From: Staphylococcus borealis
GTDB taxonomy: Bacteria > Bacillota > Bacilli > Staphylococcales > Staphylococcaceae
Direction: 5' to 3'
DNA length: 64,000 nucleotides
NCBI RefSeq assembly: GCF_001224225.1
Contig: NZ_CUEE01000003.1
Location: 186,001 to 250,000, forward strand
Below are positions 1 through 10,985 of the stretch, in pieces. Position numbers and translations under genes: made by a program. The notes beneath the pieces were generated by a model, which was not told the DNA's origin, did no database searches, and saw only the letters and a list, made by a program, of their open reading frames with translations. How positions within the stretch are numbered: position 1 is the stretch's first letter; every line of letters begins with the position of its first letter.

Positions 1-2103
1 TGCACCAAAAATTAAAATCGCTACTACGACCACAATAACAGTTAATACCGTATTGATAGAACGTGTCATTGTTTGACGTATAGATCGATTGACGATTTCA
101 TCGATTTGTTCAGGTTTAGTAATAACCTTAATTTTATGAAGGTTCTCCCTTACACGGTCGAATGTAACAATCGTATCATTAATTGAATAACCTACAATGG
201 TTAGTACAGCTGCGATAAATGTAATATCAACTTCTAATCGGAATAAACTGAATAAAGCAACAATCATAAAGACGTCATGGAGCAATGCTAAAACAGATGA
301 TAATCCCATTCTCCATTCGAATCTTAGTGATACATAGATAATAATACCTATTGCAGCGTATATAAGTGCTTTCATTGCATTTTTAGCTAATTCTTGACCA
401 ATCATAGGTGATACAGTATTGACTGTTGGTTTATGACCATACTCGTCATTTACTTTTTTATTTAACTCTACGACTTTATTTTTAGATAAGTCTTTTTTGA
501 ATTGAACAGTCGCTTGTTTGTTGTCATTACCATTAATTTGAACTTGATCTGGTGATAATCCTAAATCTTTCATCGTACGTTCAACTTTAGGTTGTGATAG
601 TTTCATATTAGAATCAATGTCTACTCTAGTACCTGCTGAAAAATCAATACCTAGGTTTAATTTGAAGATACTCAATATAACAATACCAACGATTAAGATT
701 AAAATACTAAATCCAATTAATGGTTTTGCTAATTTTACAAAATTCCATTTTTCATATGAGGTTTTAAGATCATGAACATCTACGCCTTCATTAATATCAT
801 GTCGATCCTTCTTACTAACACCAAATAACCAGAATTTCTTCTTAAAGTAGTTAGAAGATACGAGTAATGATAATAAACCTCTTGATAAGAATACGGCTGT
901 TACAAATATCATCAAGATACCTAAAAGTAACATTGTTGCGAAACCTTTAACTGAGCTTTCACCGAAGAAGAATAACACACCTGCTGCAATTACTGTTGTT
1001 AAGTTCGAGTCAAAGATAGTTAAGAATGAACTTTTATTTGCTTTAGAGTAAGCCTGTTTTAATGTCCTACCGATTCGCAATTCATCTTTTATCCGCTCAT
1101 ACATGATAATATTCGCATCTACCGCCATACCTACACCAAGCACAAGTGCCGCTAATCCCGGTAATGTAAGCACACCAGAAATAAAGTTAAATGCTACTAA
1201 AGTAAGGTAAATATATACTGTTAATGCGATAATAGCAACGATACCTGGAAGTCTGTAGAAGCCTACCATAAATAAGTATATAATTGCTACTCCAATTGCA
1301 GATGCAAATATAGTTTTATCAAGTGCGTCTTGACCAAATTGTGCACCTACTGAATTAGAGTAAATTTCTTTTAAGTCAACTGGTAAAGAACCTGCGTTAA
1401 GCAATTCTGCAATTTGTTTAGCACGTTCCACACCTTCTTGACCATGGAAGCCACCTGAAATTTCAACGCTATCAGAATTAATTGGTTGATCAACAGACGC
1501 TGCTGAAACGAACTTACGTTTGTCTTCAGGTTTTTCTAATTCTTTATGGTAGCTATCTCCTTTTTTAAAATCAAGCCAAACTACCATCATGTTTTCTTGT
1601 TTTTTTGAAATTTCTTCTGTTACTTTTTTAAATTTTGCGCGGTCTTTTAATTTAAACGTAACTGCCGGCTCATTTGTACCTTGCTTGAATTCTTGCTTAG
1701 CTGAGCCTTGTACAATATCTTTACCTGTTAATTTAACTTTGTCATTAGCATCACGAATCGTTAAATTAGCCTGAGAAGATAATATTTTACGTGCCTCATC
1801 AGGATCTTTTACACCTGCTAGTTGAACTCTGATACGATCTGGATCCTCAACTTGAATGTGAGGTTCAGAAACACCTAGCACGTTGACACGGTTTTCCAAA
1901 GTTCTAGCAGTAGATTGCAAGGCTTTTTCATCGATTTTTTTATCCCCATCAAGTGGTTTAACTTGATAAAGCACTTCGAATCCACCTTGTAAATCTAGTC
2001 CGAGATTTACATTTTTAACTACATTTTTGTAAGTCATCCCCATTCCAACAAATAGAACGGCTACGATTAGTATGAATGCAATTATCCTACTAAATTTCTT
2101 CAC
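1..2103 (-). CDS. secDF: SecDF protein-export membrane protein (3' end cut by window edge)
   Basis: Fused SecD-SecF subunit that uses the proton gradient to help the Sec translocon release exported proteins outside the membrane. The reading frame runs open from 2103 to the window edge (701 codons), so roughly the last 55-60 residues expected for the family are missing. The start is GTG at 2103, behind GAGGTG; an ATG two bases upstream is followed at once by a stop. Visible are an N-terminal membrane segment, the SecD motif GLDLQGG near residue 40, the SecD membrane motif GVGMAVDANIIMYER, then the SecF half with GIDFSAGT and GYSINDTIVTFDRVRE. The SecD-SecF junction carries no stop, so this is the single-chain form usual in Bacillales. 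Confidence 0.97.
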   Translation of the reverse strand, partial: MKKFSRIIAFILIVAVLFVGMGMTYKNVVKNVNLGLDLQGGFEVLYQVKPLDGDKKIDEKALQSTARTLENRVNVLGVSEPHIQVEDPDRIRVQLAGVKDPDEARKILSSQANLTIRDANDKVKLTGKDIVQGSAKQEFKQGTNEPAVTFKLKDRAKFKKVTEEISKKQENMMVVWLDFKKGDSYHKELEKPEDKRKFVSAASVDQPINSDSVEISGGFHGQEGVERAKQIAELLNAGSLPVDLKEIYSNSVGAQFGQDALDKTIFASAIGVAIIYLFMVGFYRLPGIVAIIALTVYIYLTLVAFNFISGVLTLPGLAALVLGVGMAVDANIIMYERIKDELRIGRTLKQAYSKANKSSFLTIFDSNLTTVIAAGVLFFFGESSVKGFATMLLLGILMIFVTAVFLSRGLLSLLVSSNYFKKKFWLFGVSKKDRHDINEGVDVHDLKTSYEKWNFVKLAKPLIGFSILILIVGIVILSIFKLNLGIDFSAGTRVDIDSNMKLSQPKVERTMKDLGLSPDQVQINGNDNKQATVQFKKDLSKNKVVELNKKVNDEYGHKPTVNTVSPMIGQELAKNAMKALIYAAIGIIIYVSLRFEWRMGLSSVLALLHDVFMIVALFSLFRLEVDITFIAAVLTIVGYSINDTIVTFDRVRENLHKIKVITKPEQIDEIVNRSIRQTMTRSINTVLTVIVVVVAILIFGA

Positions 2104-2200
2104 ATGAACACCTCATTGTTTACTTATGTACTAAGAATAATCTTTTAATAAACCATGTGCAAGTTAATAAAAAATTACATAGTTATTACATGACCTATCT

Positions 2201-2229
2201 ATATTAACATACCACATCTATTAGTGAAA
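2201..2229 (-). promoter_or_regulatory. Candidate sigma-A promoter of secDF
   Basis: On the minus strand TTTCAC (2224-2229) and TAATAT (2201-2206) are separated by 17 bases, about 100 bases upstream of the secDF start and just downstream of the yajC terminator. It is recognised from spacing and hexamers only. Confidence 0.35.
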
Positions 2230-2263
2230 TTAAGATCATTGCACCTAACCCTTTAAAACTGAA

Positions 2264-2300
2264 AAAACTGTCAACAAAGATCATCTCTGTCGACAGTTTT
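2264..2300 (-). terminator. Terminator between yajC and secDF
   Basis: Arms AAAACTGTCAAC (2264-2275) and GTCGACAGTTTT (2289-2300) pair at 11 of 12 positions. On the minus strand the hairpin is followed by a T-rich run. It ends the tgt-yajC transcript; secDF then probably has its own promoter. Confidence 0.8.
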
Positions 2301-2329
2301 AGATAATTCATTTCTTATCTCCCTTAATA

Positions 2330-2590
2330 TTAAGAAGGGTCTACTTGTTTAATCGCTGGTTTTTCGAAAGTCATTTCAGTACCATGACCATTAACTGTAA
2401 TAACAACTGTAGTTTCATCCACAGCTTTAACAGTTCCTTTTAAACCACCAATTGTAGTAATACGTTGACCTGATTCAATTCGACTAATCATTTCACGATG
2501 CTCTTTCGCACGTTTTTGTTGAGGTCGAATTAAAAAGAAATAAAATACTATAATTAAAATTATAGGTAAAATTAACGCTGAAACGTTCAT
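2330..2590 (-). CDS. yajC: YajC, Sec translocase accessory subunit
   Basis: Small single-pass membrane protein that associates with SecDF and the SecYEG channel. It has 86 residues, the usual length, with one N-terminal membrane helix (about residues 4-22) followed by the family signature FFLIRPQQKRAKEH and a soluble beta-rich tail containing GGLKGTV. The ATG is preceded by AAGGAG. It lies 16 bases downstream of tgt and is cotranscribed with it; secDF follows after a terminator. The pairing with secDF is a functional grouping conserved across bacteria. Confidence 0.96.
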   Translation of the reverse strand: MNVSALILPIILIIVFYFFLIRPQQKRAKEHREMISRIESGQRITTIGGLKGTVKAVDETTVVITVNGHGTEMTFEKPAIKQVDPS

Positions 2591-2606
2591 TATGTTGTCT
2601 CCTTAT

Positions 2607-3758
<1,152 letters not shown>

Positions 3759-3765
3759 TCATTCA

Positions 3766-4791
3766 TTAAATAATTAACATCGCATCACCGAAACTGAAGA
3801 ATCTATATTCCAAGTTAACAGCTTCTTTATATGCGTTTAAAATGTTTTCTCGACTACTAAATGCGGAAACAAGCATGACAAGCGTTGATTTAGGTAAATG
3901 GAAATTAGTAATCAAACCATCTATCGCTTTGTACGTAAATCCTGGATAGATAAAAATATCAGTCCAGCCACTGACAGCTACAAATTCACTATAATCTCTA
4001 CGAATCGTCTCTAAGGTTCTAGTAGATGTTGTACCTACAGAAATGATTCTGTGGCCTTCTTTTTTAGTTTGATTTAATAAGTCCGCTGTTTCTTGTGTCA
4101 TTTGGTAATATTCACTGTGCATTTCATGGTCATTGATGTCTTCAACACTCACAGGTCTAAATGTACCTAATCCAACATGTAAGGTTATAAATGCAATATT
4201 TATTCCTTTAGCTCTAATATCATCTAACAATTCATCTGTAAAATGTAGCCCAGCTGTTGGCGCTGCTGCTGAGCCGCTTTCTTTGGCATATACAGTTTGA
4301 TAACGATCAGGATCATCTAAACGTTCTTTAATATATGGCGGTAGTGGCATTTCACCAAGTTCATTCAATCTTTCTTCTAATATTCCTTCATAATGTAAAC
4401 GCATGATACGTCCACCTTGATCTAATTCTTTGATGCATTCAGCTACAATCTTACCGTCTCCGAAAGATAATTTATTACCCACTTTAATTCGTTTTGCAGG
4501 TTTAAGTAATACTTCCCAATCGTTATCCTCAATTCGGGTAAGCATTAGCATTTCAACTTTTGCGCCAGTTTCTTCTTTCAAACCAAATAATCGTGCAGGC
4601 ATAACACGCGTATCATTTAAGACAAGCGTATCACCAGCTTCTAAATAATCAATCACATCCTTGAAATGTTTATGTGTGATGTGACCATCTTTTCTACCTA
4701 ACACCAATAATTTACTTTGGTCTCTATCTTTCAAAGGGGTCTGAGCAATTAATGATTCAGGCAAGTCATAATCAAATTCCTCAACATTCAT
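3766..4791 (-). CDS. queA: S-adenosylmethionine:tRNA ribosyltransferase-isomerase
   Basis: Transfers and isomerises the ribosyl group of S-adenosylmethionine onto preQ1-modified tRNA to give epoxyqueuosine. The chosen start, ATG at 4791, follows GAGGG with good spacing and gives 341 residues, the family length. The frame is open upstream to 4836 but that stretch overlaps the end of ruvB and has no ribosome site. Conserved blocks seen are [47 protein letters not shown] and [10 protein letters not shown]. It lies 10 bases after ruvB and 19 before tgt. Confidence 0.97.
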   Translation of the reverse strand: MNVEEFDYDLPESLIAQTPLKDRDQSKLLVLGRKDGHITHKHFKDVIDYLEAGDTLVLNDTRVMPARLFGLKEETGAKVEMLMLTRIEDNDWEVLLKPAKRIKVGNKLSFGDGKIVAECIKELDQGGRIMRLHYEGILEERLNELGEMPLPPYIKERLDDPDRYQTVYAKESGSAAAPTAGLHFTDELLDDIRAKGINIAFITLHVGLGTFRPVSVEDINDHEMHSEYYQMTQETADLLNQTKKEGHRIISVGTTSTRTLETIRRDYSEFVAVSGWTDIFIYPGFTYKAIDGLITNFHLPKSTLVMLVSAFSSRENILNAYKEAVNLEYRFFSFGDAMLII

Positions 4792-4801
4792 TTTTATTCC
4801 C

Positions 4802-5797
4802 TCATTTATTAAAATTTTTGAAATGTTCATACGCATATGCAGTGGCTTTTCTACCTCTAGGTGTACGTTCTATAAAGCCTTTTTGAATTAAAAAAGGCTC
4901 GTAGACATCCTCAATGGTTACACGTTCTTCGCCTATAGATACCGCTATTGTATCCAGTCCTACAGGTCCTCCATTGTATTGATTTATAATACATCTCATC
5001 ATTTTATGATCAATATAATCTAAACCTTCTGCATCTACTTGTAGTAATTGTAAAGCTTGTTTCGTTGTTTCAATATAAATTTGTTCATCTTCATTAACTT
5101 GTTGAAAGTCTCTGACACGTTTTAATAAACGATTGGCAACACGTGGTGTACCTCGCGAACGTTTCGCTAATTCAGTCGCACTTTCATCGTCAATTTTAGT
5201 ATTTAAAACTTCTGCTGTACGGATAATGATTTCTTTTAAATCATTTTCGTTATAATATTCCAATCTTAGATGAACACCAAATCTATCTCTCAATGGGCCT
5301 GTTAAACTTCCAGCTCGTGTAGTTGCACCAACTAACGTAAATGGAGGTAAGTCTATTCTAATACTTCTCGCCTCGTCACCTTTACCAATAATAATATCAA
5401 TGAAGAAATCTTCCATTGCAGAATATAACACTTCTTCTACAGTACTACTTAAACGGTGAATTTCGTCGATAAATAATACATCGCCAGGTTGTAAGCCAGA
5501 AAGTATCGCAGCTAGGTCACCAGGTCTATCTAATGATGGTCCTGAAACAGTTCTGATATTAACATCCATTTCATTTGCAATAATATTAGATAGTGTTGTT
5601 TTACCAAGTCCTGGTGGTCCGAATAAAAGTACATGATCTAATGGTTCTTCACGAAGTTTAGCCGCTTTAATGAATACTTCGAGATTATTCTTAATTGAAG
5701 ATTGTCCTATATACTGTTTTAATCTTGTTGGTCTAAGTGACAGCTCGAAAGACGTTTCTTCATTATGCAAAGATTGATCAACCATTCTGTCATCCAT
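4802..5797 (-). CDS. ruvB: Holliday junction DNA helicase RuvB
   Basis: Hexameric AAA+ motor that drives branch migration of Holliday junctions with RuvA. Its 331 residues include Walker [10 protein letters not shown] (about 60-68), Walker B FIDEIHRL (about 110), sensor-type [11 protein letters not shown], the arginine-finger region PLRDRFG, and a C-terminal winged helix ending in [15 protein letters not shown]. The ATG follows GGGGGAG. It is transcribed after ruvA, with a gap of about 50 bases. Confidence 0.98.
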   Translation of the reverse strand: MDDRMVDQSLHNEETSFELSLRPTRLKQYIGQSSIKNNLEVFIKAAKLREEPLDHVLLFGPPGLGKTTLSNIIANEMDVNIRTVSGPSLDRPGDLAAILSGLQPGDVLFIDEIHRLSSTVEEVLYSAMEDFFIDIIIGKGDEARSIRIDLPPFTLVGATTRAGSLTGPLRDRFGVHLRLEYYNENDLKEIIIRTAEVLNTKIDDESATELAKRSRGTPRVANRLLKRVRDFQQVNEDEQIYIETTKQALQLLQVDAEGLDYIDHKMMRCIINQYNGGPVGLDTIAVSIGEERVTIEDVYEPFLIQKGFIERTPRGRKATAYAYEHFKNFNK

Positions 5798-5848
5798 ATT
5801 TTCTCCCCCAGTTACATTAGTTAATGTTTCGTCTCTGCTTTTAAAAAA

Positions 5849-6454
5849 TCAAGATACCAGTGTTTTTAAGCCGAGTTTCACTGCTTCATCAACTGAATCA
5901 AATGATGATTTGTTCAATACTTTTTCAACTTTAGCTATTTCACGTTTTGAATATCCTAAAGCTTCAAGCGCAAGTAAAGCTTCTTTCACTAGTTGCTCAT
6001 TATTTGAACTATTTTCATTGATACTGAGTAGTGATTCAGTTGTTTCTGTTGTAATTTGTACTTTTCCTTTTAAATCAAGCACAATTTGACGCGCAGTTTT
6101 CTTCCCTATACCTGGAAACTTCGTTAAATAAGCGTCATTTTCATTCTCAATGGCTAGTTTAACTTCATTTGGAGTGCTTGTCGCTAAAATTGCTAATGCA
6201 GATTTAGGGCCTATCCCTGTTACTTTAATCAAACTTAAAAACATATCTTTTTCTTCTTCATTGATGAAGCCATAAAGTAACTCTGCATCTTCTCTAACAA
6301 TCAAAGAAGTATATATGACTACTTCTTGGTCCAAATATTTTTGAAAACGATAAGAATTAGGTGTTTGAATTTCGTACCCTACTCCATTCGATGTTTCAAC
6401 AACTACGTGAGTTGGAAATAATTGTGTTAATTTCCCTTTAATATAAGCGTACAT
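5849..6454 (-). CDS. ruvA: Holliday junction DNA-binding protein RuvA
   Basis: Binds four-way junctions as a tetramer and loads RuvB. It has 201 residues: an N-terminal OB fold ([14 protein letters not shown] to about residue 65), tandem helix-hairpin-helix motifs ([16 protein letters not shown] and [20 protein letters not shown], about 70-135), a flexible acidic linker and a C-terminal three-helix domain (about 150-201) that contacts RuvB. The start ATG follows AAGGAAGG. It lies 12 bases after the ACT-domain gene, which fits a single transcript from obg through ruvB to tgt. Confidence 0.97.
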   Translation of the reverse strand: MYAYIKGKLTQLFPTHVVVETSNGVGYEIQTPNSYRFQKYLDQEVVIYTSLIVREDAELLYGFINEEEKDMFLSLIKVTGIGPKSALAILATSTPNEVKLAIENENDAYLTKFPGIGKKTARQIVLDLKGKVQITTETTESLLSINENSSNNEQLVKEALLALEALGYSKREIAKVEKVLNKSSFDSVDEAVKLGLKTLVS

Positions 6455-6466
6455 TATTAACCTTCC

Positions 6467-6922
6467 TTACATACTCATACTGATTAATTCGATTTTAGAA
6501 ACATGATCAATATTTCGTAAAGCTTTAATTATTTCGTCAATTGAAATCGTAGTATTTTGGGCGCTTAAAGATAGCGTTATCGTAGCTTTCTCTTCCATAG
6601 GTACACTTTGATGAATTGTAAGTACAGATAATTGTAGTTTAGAAATAGTATTCAGTACTTGTGCTAGCATTCCTACAATGTCATTTACATAAAGGATGAG
6701 TGTAAATTCACGATGGTCTAGCATTTTCTCATCTACAGGAAATATGGTTTCTCTATATTTGTAAAATGCACTCCGGGAAAGATCGAATAATTTAACTGCT
6801 TCATAAATGGACAATTCCGGATTATTTTTTAAAGCATCTTTAATTTTTAATGTCTTAACCACTGATTCAGGTAAAACATCTTCTCGTATCAAATAAAACT
6901 TTTTATAATCTTTGTTGTCCAC
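6467..6922 (-). CDS. pheB: ACT domain-containing protein, PheB/UPF0735 family
   Basis: Function is not established. The 151-residue protein has an N-terminal segment with a helix-turn-helix look (LSIYEAVKLFDLSRSAFYKYRETIF, about residues 38-62) and a C-terminal ACT domain (EFTLILYVNDIVGMLAQVL onward), a fold that usually binds amino acids. The gene in Bacillus is called pheB because of linkage to pheA, not because a phenylalanine role is proven. The start is GTG at 6922, eight bases after GGAG; a GTG three codons upstream lies too close to that site. It is 11 bases downstream of obg and 12 upstream of ruvA. Confidence 0.9.
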   Translation of the reverse strand: MDNKDYKKFYLIREDVLPESVVKTLKIKDALKNNPELSIYEAVKLFDLSRSAFYKYRETIFPVDEKMLDHREFTLILYVNDIVGMLAQVLNTISKLQLSVLTIHQSVPMEEKATITLSLSAQNTTISIDEIIKALRNIDHVSKIELISMSM

Positions 6923-6933
6923 TGTTAGCACTC

Positions 6934-8226
6934 CTATTCTACAAATTCAAATTCTCCACCTAAAATTCTAACGATGTCTCCATTACTACAACCACGCTCT
7001 CTCAATGCATCATCAATACCCATTGAGCGCATTTGTCGAGCAAATCTTCTAACTGCAGGATCACTATTGAAGTCTGTCATTTTGAACATTCTTTCAATAG
7101 CATTACCACTGACAACATAAGCGCCATCATCATCTCGCGTAATAGTAAATTTATCTTGTGAAGGCGTATGTTTATAAAGTACGCGGTTAACACCTACTTC
7201 TTCGTCATTATCGACGCTGAAGTCAATATCTTTAACTTCATCCAATTTATCCGCTATCGCATATAACAATTGATCAATATTATCACGTGTAATCGTTGAG
7301 ACAGGAATGATTACAACATCCTTATCTACTTCTTCTTTAAATAGCGTTAGATTGTCTTCTGCGTTAGGCATATCCATTTTGTTAGCTACAACGATTTGAG
7401 GTCTATCCTCTAATCTTTGCTTATAATTAACTAATTCCTTATTAATGATTTGATAATCTTCATATGGATCTCTGCCTTCTGATCCACTCATATCTATCAT
7501 ATGCACAATTACTTTTGTACGTTCAACATGTCTTAAAAATTGATGTCCTAATCCAACACCGTCGGAAGCACCTTCAATCAAACCTGGTAAATCAGCCATT
7601 ACAAAACTTCTATTGTCTGGTGTTGAAACAACACCTAAATTCGGTTTAATCGTAGTGAAATGATAGGCACCAATTTTGGGTTTAGCTTTGGAAACGATTG
7701 ATAACAACGTTGATTTTCCTACACTAGGGAATCCTACTAATCCAACATCAGCAAGTAATTTCAGTTCTAATGTAACATCTAATTCCTCACCAGGTTCACC
7801 ATTTTCACTAAAATCAGGCGCCGGATTTCTAGGCGTTGCGAATCGAGAATTACCACGTCCGCCTCGTCCACCTCGAGCAACTATAGCGCGTTGGCCATCT
7901 TCAACTAAGTCTGCTAAAACTTCATCCGTTTCAACACTTTTTATTATCGTGCCAGGTGGTACTTTTAATACTAAATCTTCGGCACCTCTACCATGCATGT
8001 TACTACTTTGTCCATTTTCACCTTTTTTAGCTTTAAAGTGACGTTGATATCTAAAATCTAATAATGTTCTTAAACCTTCATCTACTTCAAAAACTACTGA
8101 TGCGCCTTTACCACCGTCACCACCAGCAGGTCCACCAAATGGGACATACTTCTCTCTTCTATAAGCTGTGATACCATTACCACCATCACCGGCTTTAAGA
8201 GATATTGTAACTTGATCGACAAACAT
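6934..8226 (-). CDS. obg: Obg/CgtA ribosome-associated GTPase
   Basis: Essential GTPase that acts in 50S subunit maturation and links to the stringent and general stress responses. Its 430 residues show the glycine-rich Obg fold (about 1-158, with GGDGGNG and [11 protein letters not shown]), the G domain with [11 protein letters not shown] (G1), DLPGLIEGA (G3) and NKMD (G4), and the C-terminal OCT domain ending [11 protein letters not shown]. The start is ATG at 8226, six bases after AGAGGTG; a GTG at 8235 lies inside that ribosome site and is rejected. It follows rpmA after a gap of about 150 bases. Confidence 0.98.
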   Translation of the reverse strand: MFVDQVTISLKAGDGGNGITAYRREKYVPFGGPAGGDGGKGASVVFEVDEGLRTLLDFRYQRHFKAKKGENGQSSNMHGRGAEDLVLKVPPGTIIKSVETDEVLADLVEDGQRAIVARGGRGGRGNSRFATPRNPAPDFSENGEPGEELDVTLELKLLADVGLVGFPSVGKSTLLSIVSKAKPKIGAYHFTTIKPNLGVVSTPDNRSFVMADLPGLIEGASDGVGLGHQFLRHVERTKVIVHMIDMSGSEGRDPYEDYQIINKELVNYKQRLEDRPQIVVANKMDMPNAEDNLTLFKEEVDKDVVIIPVSTITRDNIDQLLYAIADKLDEVKDIDFSVDNDEEVGVNRVLYKHTPSQDKFTITRDDDGAYVVSGNAIERMFKMTDFNSDPAVRRFARQMRSMGIDDALRERGCSNGDIVRILGGEFEFVE

Positions 8227-8378
8227 ATATCTCACCTCTTTTACGATTTGTTCTTCAATGACAATATTATATCATTATCCATTAAAGTATAAAAAACTAA
8301 CACAATAAAGTTAGTTAAATTCTATAAAAGCAAAATAAAACACCAGAAGCATTCACTTCTGGTGTTAACTAGACAAAA

Positions 8379-8663
8379 TTATTCAGCTACTGCATAAACA
8401 GAAACTTGTTTTTTGTCACGACCTTTACGTTCGAAACGAACAACGCCGTCGATTTTAGCGAATAATGTATCATCGCCACCACGACCTACATTTTCACCAG
8501 GATAAATTTTAGTACCACGTTGACGGTATAAAATTGAACCGCCTGTAACGTATTGACCGTCAGCACGTTTAGCACCTAAACGTTTAGATTCAGAGTCACG
8601 ACCGTTTTTAGTAGAACTTACCCCTTTTTTAGATGCGAAGAACTGTAAGTTTAATTTTAACAT
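8379..8663 (-). CDS. rpmA: 50S ribosomal protein L27 with cleavable N-terminal leader
   Basis: L27 reaches the peptidyl transferase centre of the ribosome. The 94-residue product begins [17 protein letters not shown], the Firmicutes form with a nine-residue leader ending FF. Removal of this leader after FF, exposing ASKKG, is known in S. aureus to be done by the protease Prp, whose gene lies immediately upstream. The start at 8663 follows GAGGTG; the frame is open five codons further, into the end of prp, but without a ribosome site. Confidence 0.98.
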   Translation of the reverse strand: MLKLNLQFFASKKGVSSTKNGRDSESKRLGAKRADGQYVTGGSILYRQRGTKIYPGENVGRGGDDTLFAKIDGVVRFERKGRDKKQVSVYAVAE

Positions 8664-8674
8664 CGGGATACACC

Positions 8675-8995
8675 TCACTTGTAATTTAATCTGATATTTT
8701 CATTATATTCATCTTCAATCGTTTGTAAAGAAACTAACATCGCTTGAAGAATTAGTTGCGCTTGTTCATTGTTTGTATCTACACTTCTGATATGAAAATG
8801 ACCTCCGTCATCTTCATAATCAATGTCTGGTTTCTCAGTCGTTAAACCTAGAATCGCATTAACACTTCCAAATATAACCGCTGATGCACCTGCACAAACA
8901 ATATCATGACCATATTCACCATGATTAGCATGACCATCCATGATAACGTCAGTTACTTTTCCACTATCATTAATAGTAATATCAACCGTAATCAT
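8675..8995 (-). CDS. prp: Ribosomal-processing cysteine protease Prp (YsxB)
   Basis: Cysteine protease that removes the N-terminal leader of ribosomal protein L27. The 106-residue protein contains the family pair H22 (in MDGHANHG) and C34 (in [10 protein letters not shown]), known catalytic residues. It sits between rplU and rpmA, the standard arrangement. The ATG begins three bases after the rplU stop with no obvious separate ribosome site, so translation is probably coupled to rplU. The adjacent rpmA product carries the matching LNLQFF leader. Confidence 0.95.
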   Translation of the reverse strand: MITVDITINDSGKVTDVIMDGHANHGEYGHDIVCAGASAVIFGSVNAILGLTTEKPDIDYEDDGGHFHIRSVDTNNEQAQLILQAMLVSLQTIEDEYNENIRLNYK

Positions 8996-8998
8996 AGA

Positions 8999-9307
8999 TT
9001 AAGCGTTGATTTTATCAATAGTTAATTTAGTGTATGGTTGACGATGGCCTTTTTTACGTTTAGAGTCTTTACGACGTTTGTACGTAAATACAGTGATTTT
9101 TTTACCGCGTCCTTGTTTATTAACTGTAGCAGTAACTGTAGCACCTTCAACAGTTGGCGCACCAACTTTAACTGAATCGCCACCTACAAATAAAACTTTA
9201 TCAAATGTGAATGAGTCACCTTCATTAACATCTAATTTTTCAACGAAGATTTCTTGACCTTCTTCTACTTTAATTTGTTTACCGCCTGTTTCGATAATAG
9301 CAAACAT
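8999..9307 (-). CDS. rplU: 50S ribosomal protein L21
   Basis: Large-subunit ribosomal protein binding 23S rRNA. The 102 residues run from [14 protein letters not shown] to KLTIDKINA and show the basic block [16 protein letters not shown]. The start is ATG at 9307 after AGGAGGTG; an in-frame GTG at 9316 is part of that Shine-Dalgarno sequence and is not used. First gene of rplU-prp-rpmA, with an RNA leader upstream. Confidence 0.98.
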   Translation of the reverse strand: MFAIIETGGKQIKVEEGQEIFVEKLDVNEGDSFTFDKVLFVGGDSVKVGAPTVEGATVTATVNKQGRGKKITVFTYKRRKDSKRKKGHRQPYTKLTIDKINA

Positions 9308-9319
9308 ACTTTGCACCTC

Positions 9320-9430
9320 CTATAATTATAAGTCACGCCATATATAGGTGACATCGAAATGTTCTTAAACCTATATTTGAGCGGTTGTATGTAGCTATAA
9401 AACTACTCAACTACTGCATCTTACCATTAC
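9320..9430 (-). ncRNA. Probable L21 leader RNA upstream of rplU
   Basis: The roughly 110 bases between mreD and rplU hold a clear hairpin with arms ATATAGGT (9342-9349) and ACCTATAT (9369-9376). They are gene-free and sit just before the rplU ribosome site. Firmicutes rplU operons usually carry an autoregulatory leader bound by L21. I assign it by position and the hairpin; I did not match the full consensus. Confidence 0.5.
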
Positions 9431-9442
9431 TACATCTATGTG

Positions 9443-9952
9443 TCAATCTTGATTTTGTGTTTTTTTCATTAATTTCATAAATATAGGAAATAGAATCATT
9501 AACAATAAGATATTCATTATGACTGTTGGTATTAATCTCAATAAAATAAGATTAATGATATCAATATTTGCGAACCCAATCACACCATATATCATTGCTA
9601 TATAAATCTCAAACACAATGATACTTGCAATACTTAGTACAAAAACCATAGTATAATCTCGATAAAAAACGTTAAGGAATTTATCGAAAATAACCACGAG
9701 TGCTAAGTAACCAAACATATATAAACCATATACACTACCGGTATAAACATCCGTTACAATTCCAAATAATACTGCAAAGATTAATCCTATACCGAAGCCA
9801 CGATAAATTGTTAACAACAAAATGTATAATAACATTAAGTGTGGGATAAGATTAAACTCAAAATGACCAAAATGCATCGGTATCACAAGTCCAATGATGC
9901 TGTCGATGTAAAACAACACAACGCCAACAATTAAGTACCACATTACTCTCAT
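9443..9952 (-). CDS. mreD: Rod shape-determining protein MreD
   Basis: Polytopic membrane protein of the cell-wall elongation machinery. Its 169 residues hold about five or six membrane helices and little soluble sequence. The start is ATG at 9952, which overlaps the mreC stop by one base (TGATG), so translation is coupled; an upstream TTG at 9955 is less likely. No mreB is seen in the window. Confidence 0.92.
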   Translation of the reverse strand: MRVMWYLIVGVVLFYIDSIIGLVIPMHFGHFEFNLIPHLMLLYILLLTIYRGFGIGLIFAVLFGIVTDVYTGSVYGLYMFGYLALVVIFDKFLNVFYRDYTMVFVLSIASIIVFEIYIAMIYGVIGFANIDIINLILLRLIPTVIMNILLLMILFPIFMKLMKKTQNQD

Positions 9953-10788
9953 CAATTGTCCCTGCTTTCATCCGTACCATTGTCAGGATCTTTTTTGGCA
10001 ATATAAACGTGGCTAATATCTGATAAATTGGCACCCGTCTTAACGCTCACTTCTTTTGCTAATCCATACTCATCATTCTCAACTTTGGTAACTTCACCTA
10101 TGTATAAATCACTTGGCAATTGATCGGCTAATCCGCTTGTAACAACTTTATCGCCTTTTGAAATCTTATCTTTATTATTAATATTTCCAATCACAAGTTC
10201 CTGATTCTTTTTATCGTAATGGTCAATTAAGCCAAACACATTTTTAGAATCATGTTGAATATTAACAGACAATTTACCTGTTCTTGTATTCGTTGATAAT
10301 AAGTCTACTTGAGCTGAAAATTGGTTGACTTTCGTTACCCTTCCAACTAAACCTTCAGCGGTCATAACAGCCATATTAGATTTAACACCATCTTTTTTAC
10401 CTTTATCGATAATAACTGTATTCATCCACTGATCTGCATTTCTAGCGATTACTGCACCAGAAATAGGATCATATTTAGAAATGTCAGTCATATCTAATTC
10501 TTTTTTTAAATCTTTATTTTCCGCTTCTAGCTTTTCATTTTTAGCCTCTAGCTGTTTCACTTTATTATTATCAGTTGTTTTATTTGAGCTAAAAAGATTA
10601 TTAATCGCTCCAGTAACAAAATTGACAGGATAGCTCACGACTCTTTGTCCAAGAGAAACGGAATCCCCTACATATTGTTCAGGAGGTGATTGCGTCTGCG
10701 ATTTTAATGACAAACCAATCAGTGCAATAAAAATAATAACCGCACAAAAAACAACAATTAATTTGTTATTTTTGAAAAACTTTTGCAC
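9952..10788 (-). CDS. mreC: Rod shape-determining protein MreC
   Basis: Bitopic membrane protein whose extracellular part scaffolds peptidoglycan synthases. Its 278 residues comprise a short basic N terminus, one membrane helix (about 9-28), a coiled coil (KQLEAKNEKLEAENKDLKKEL, about 78-98) and a beta-rich extracellular domain with the conserved SGLADQLPSDLYIGEV near residue 225. The start is GTG at 10788, six bases after GAGGTG; an ATG nearby is out of frame. It lies downstream of a terminator, so mreC-mreD form a separate unit. Confidence 0.95.
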   Translation of the reverse strand: MQKFFKNNKLIVVFCAVIIFIALIGLSLKSQTQSPPEQYVGDSVSLGQRVVSYPVNFVTGAINNLFSSNKTTDNNKVKQLEAKNEKLEAENKDLKKELDMTDISKYDPISGAVIARNADQWMNTVIIDKGKKDGVKSNMAVMTAEGLVGRVTKVNQFSAQVDLLSTNTRTGKLSVNIQHDSKNVFGLIDHYDKKNQELVIGNINNKDKISKGDKVVTSGLADQLPSDLYIGEVTKVENDEYGLAKEVSVKTGANLSDISHVYIAKKDPDNGTDESRDN

Positions 10789-10896
10789 TCATAACACCTC
10801 TATAAATTCTAATTTTAATCATCCTATATTATTTTATATTACTCGGAGTCTTAAATAAAGCACTAAGTTTATTCTATAGTATCATCTTAAAATAAA

Positions 10897-10956
10897 AAAG
10901 AGATTAGATAACTAGACTAATGCGAAACGTGTTACATAGCCTATATTATCTAATCT
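10897..10956 (-). terminator. Terminator between the 41-residue ORF and mreC
   Basis: Arms AGATTAGATA (10901-10910) and TATCTAATCT (10947-10956) pair perfectly around a 36-base loop. Minus-strand sequence after the hairpin is CTTTTTTATTTTAA. It separates mreCD from the genes upstream. Confidence 0.75.
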
Positions 10957-10985
10957 TACTCATCAAACTCATTTTGAAATTAATT

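Noticed and set aside
7676..8041. Plus-strand 121-codon frame inside obg
   Set aside because: Antisense to the conserved Obg domain; its proline- and glycine-rich stretches mirror the Obg glycine repeats.
8227..8235. GTG start of Obg at 8235 and similar GTG starts of rplU at 9316 and the 59-residue protein at 11828
   Set aside because: In each case the GTG is part of the Shine-Dalgarno sequence of the ATG a few codons later.
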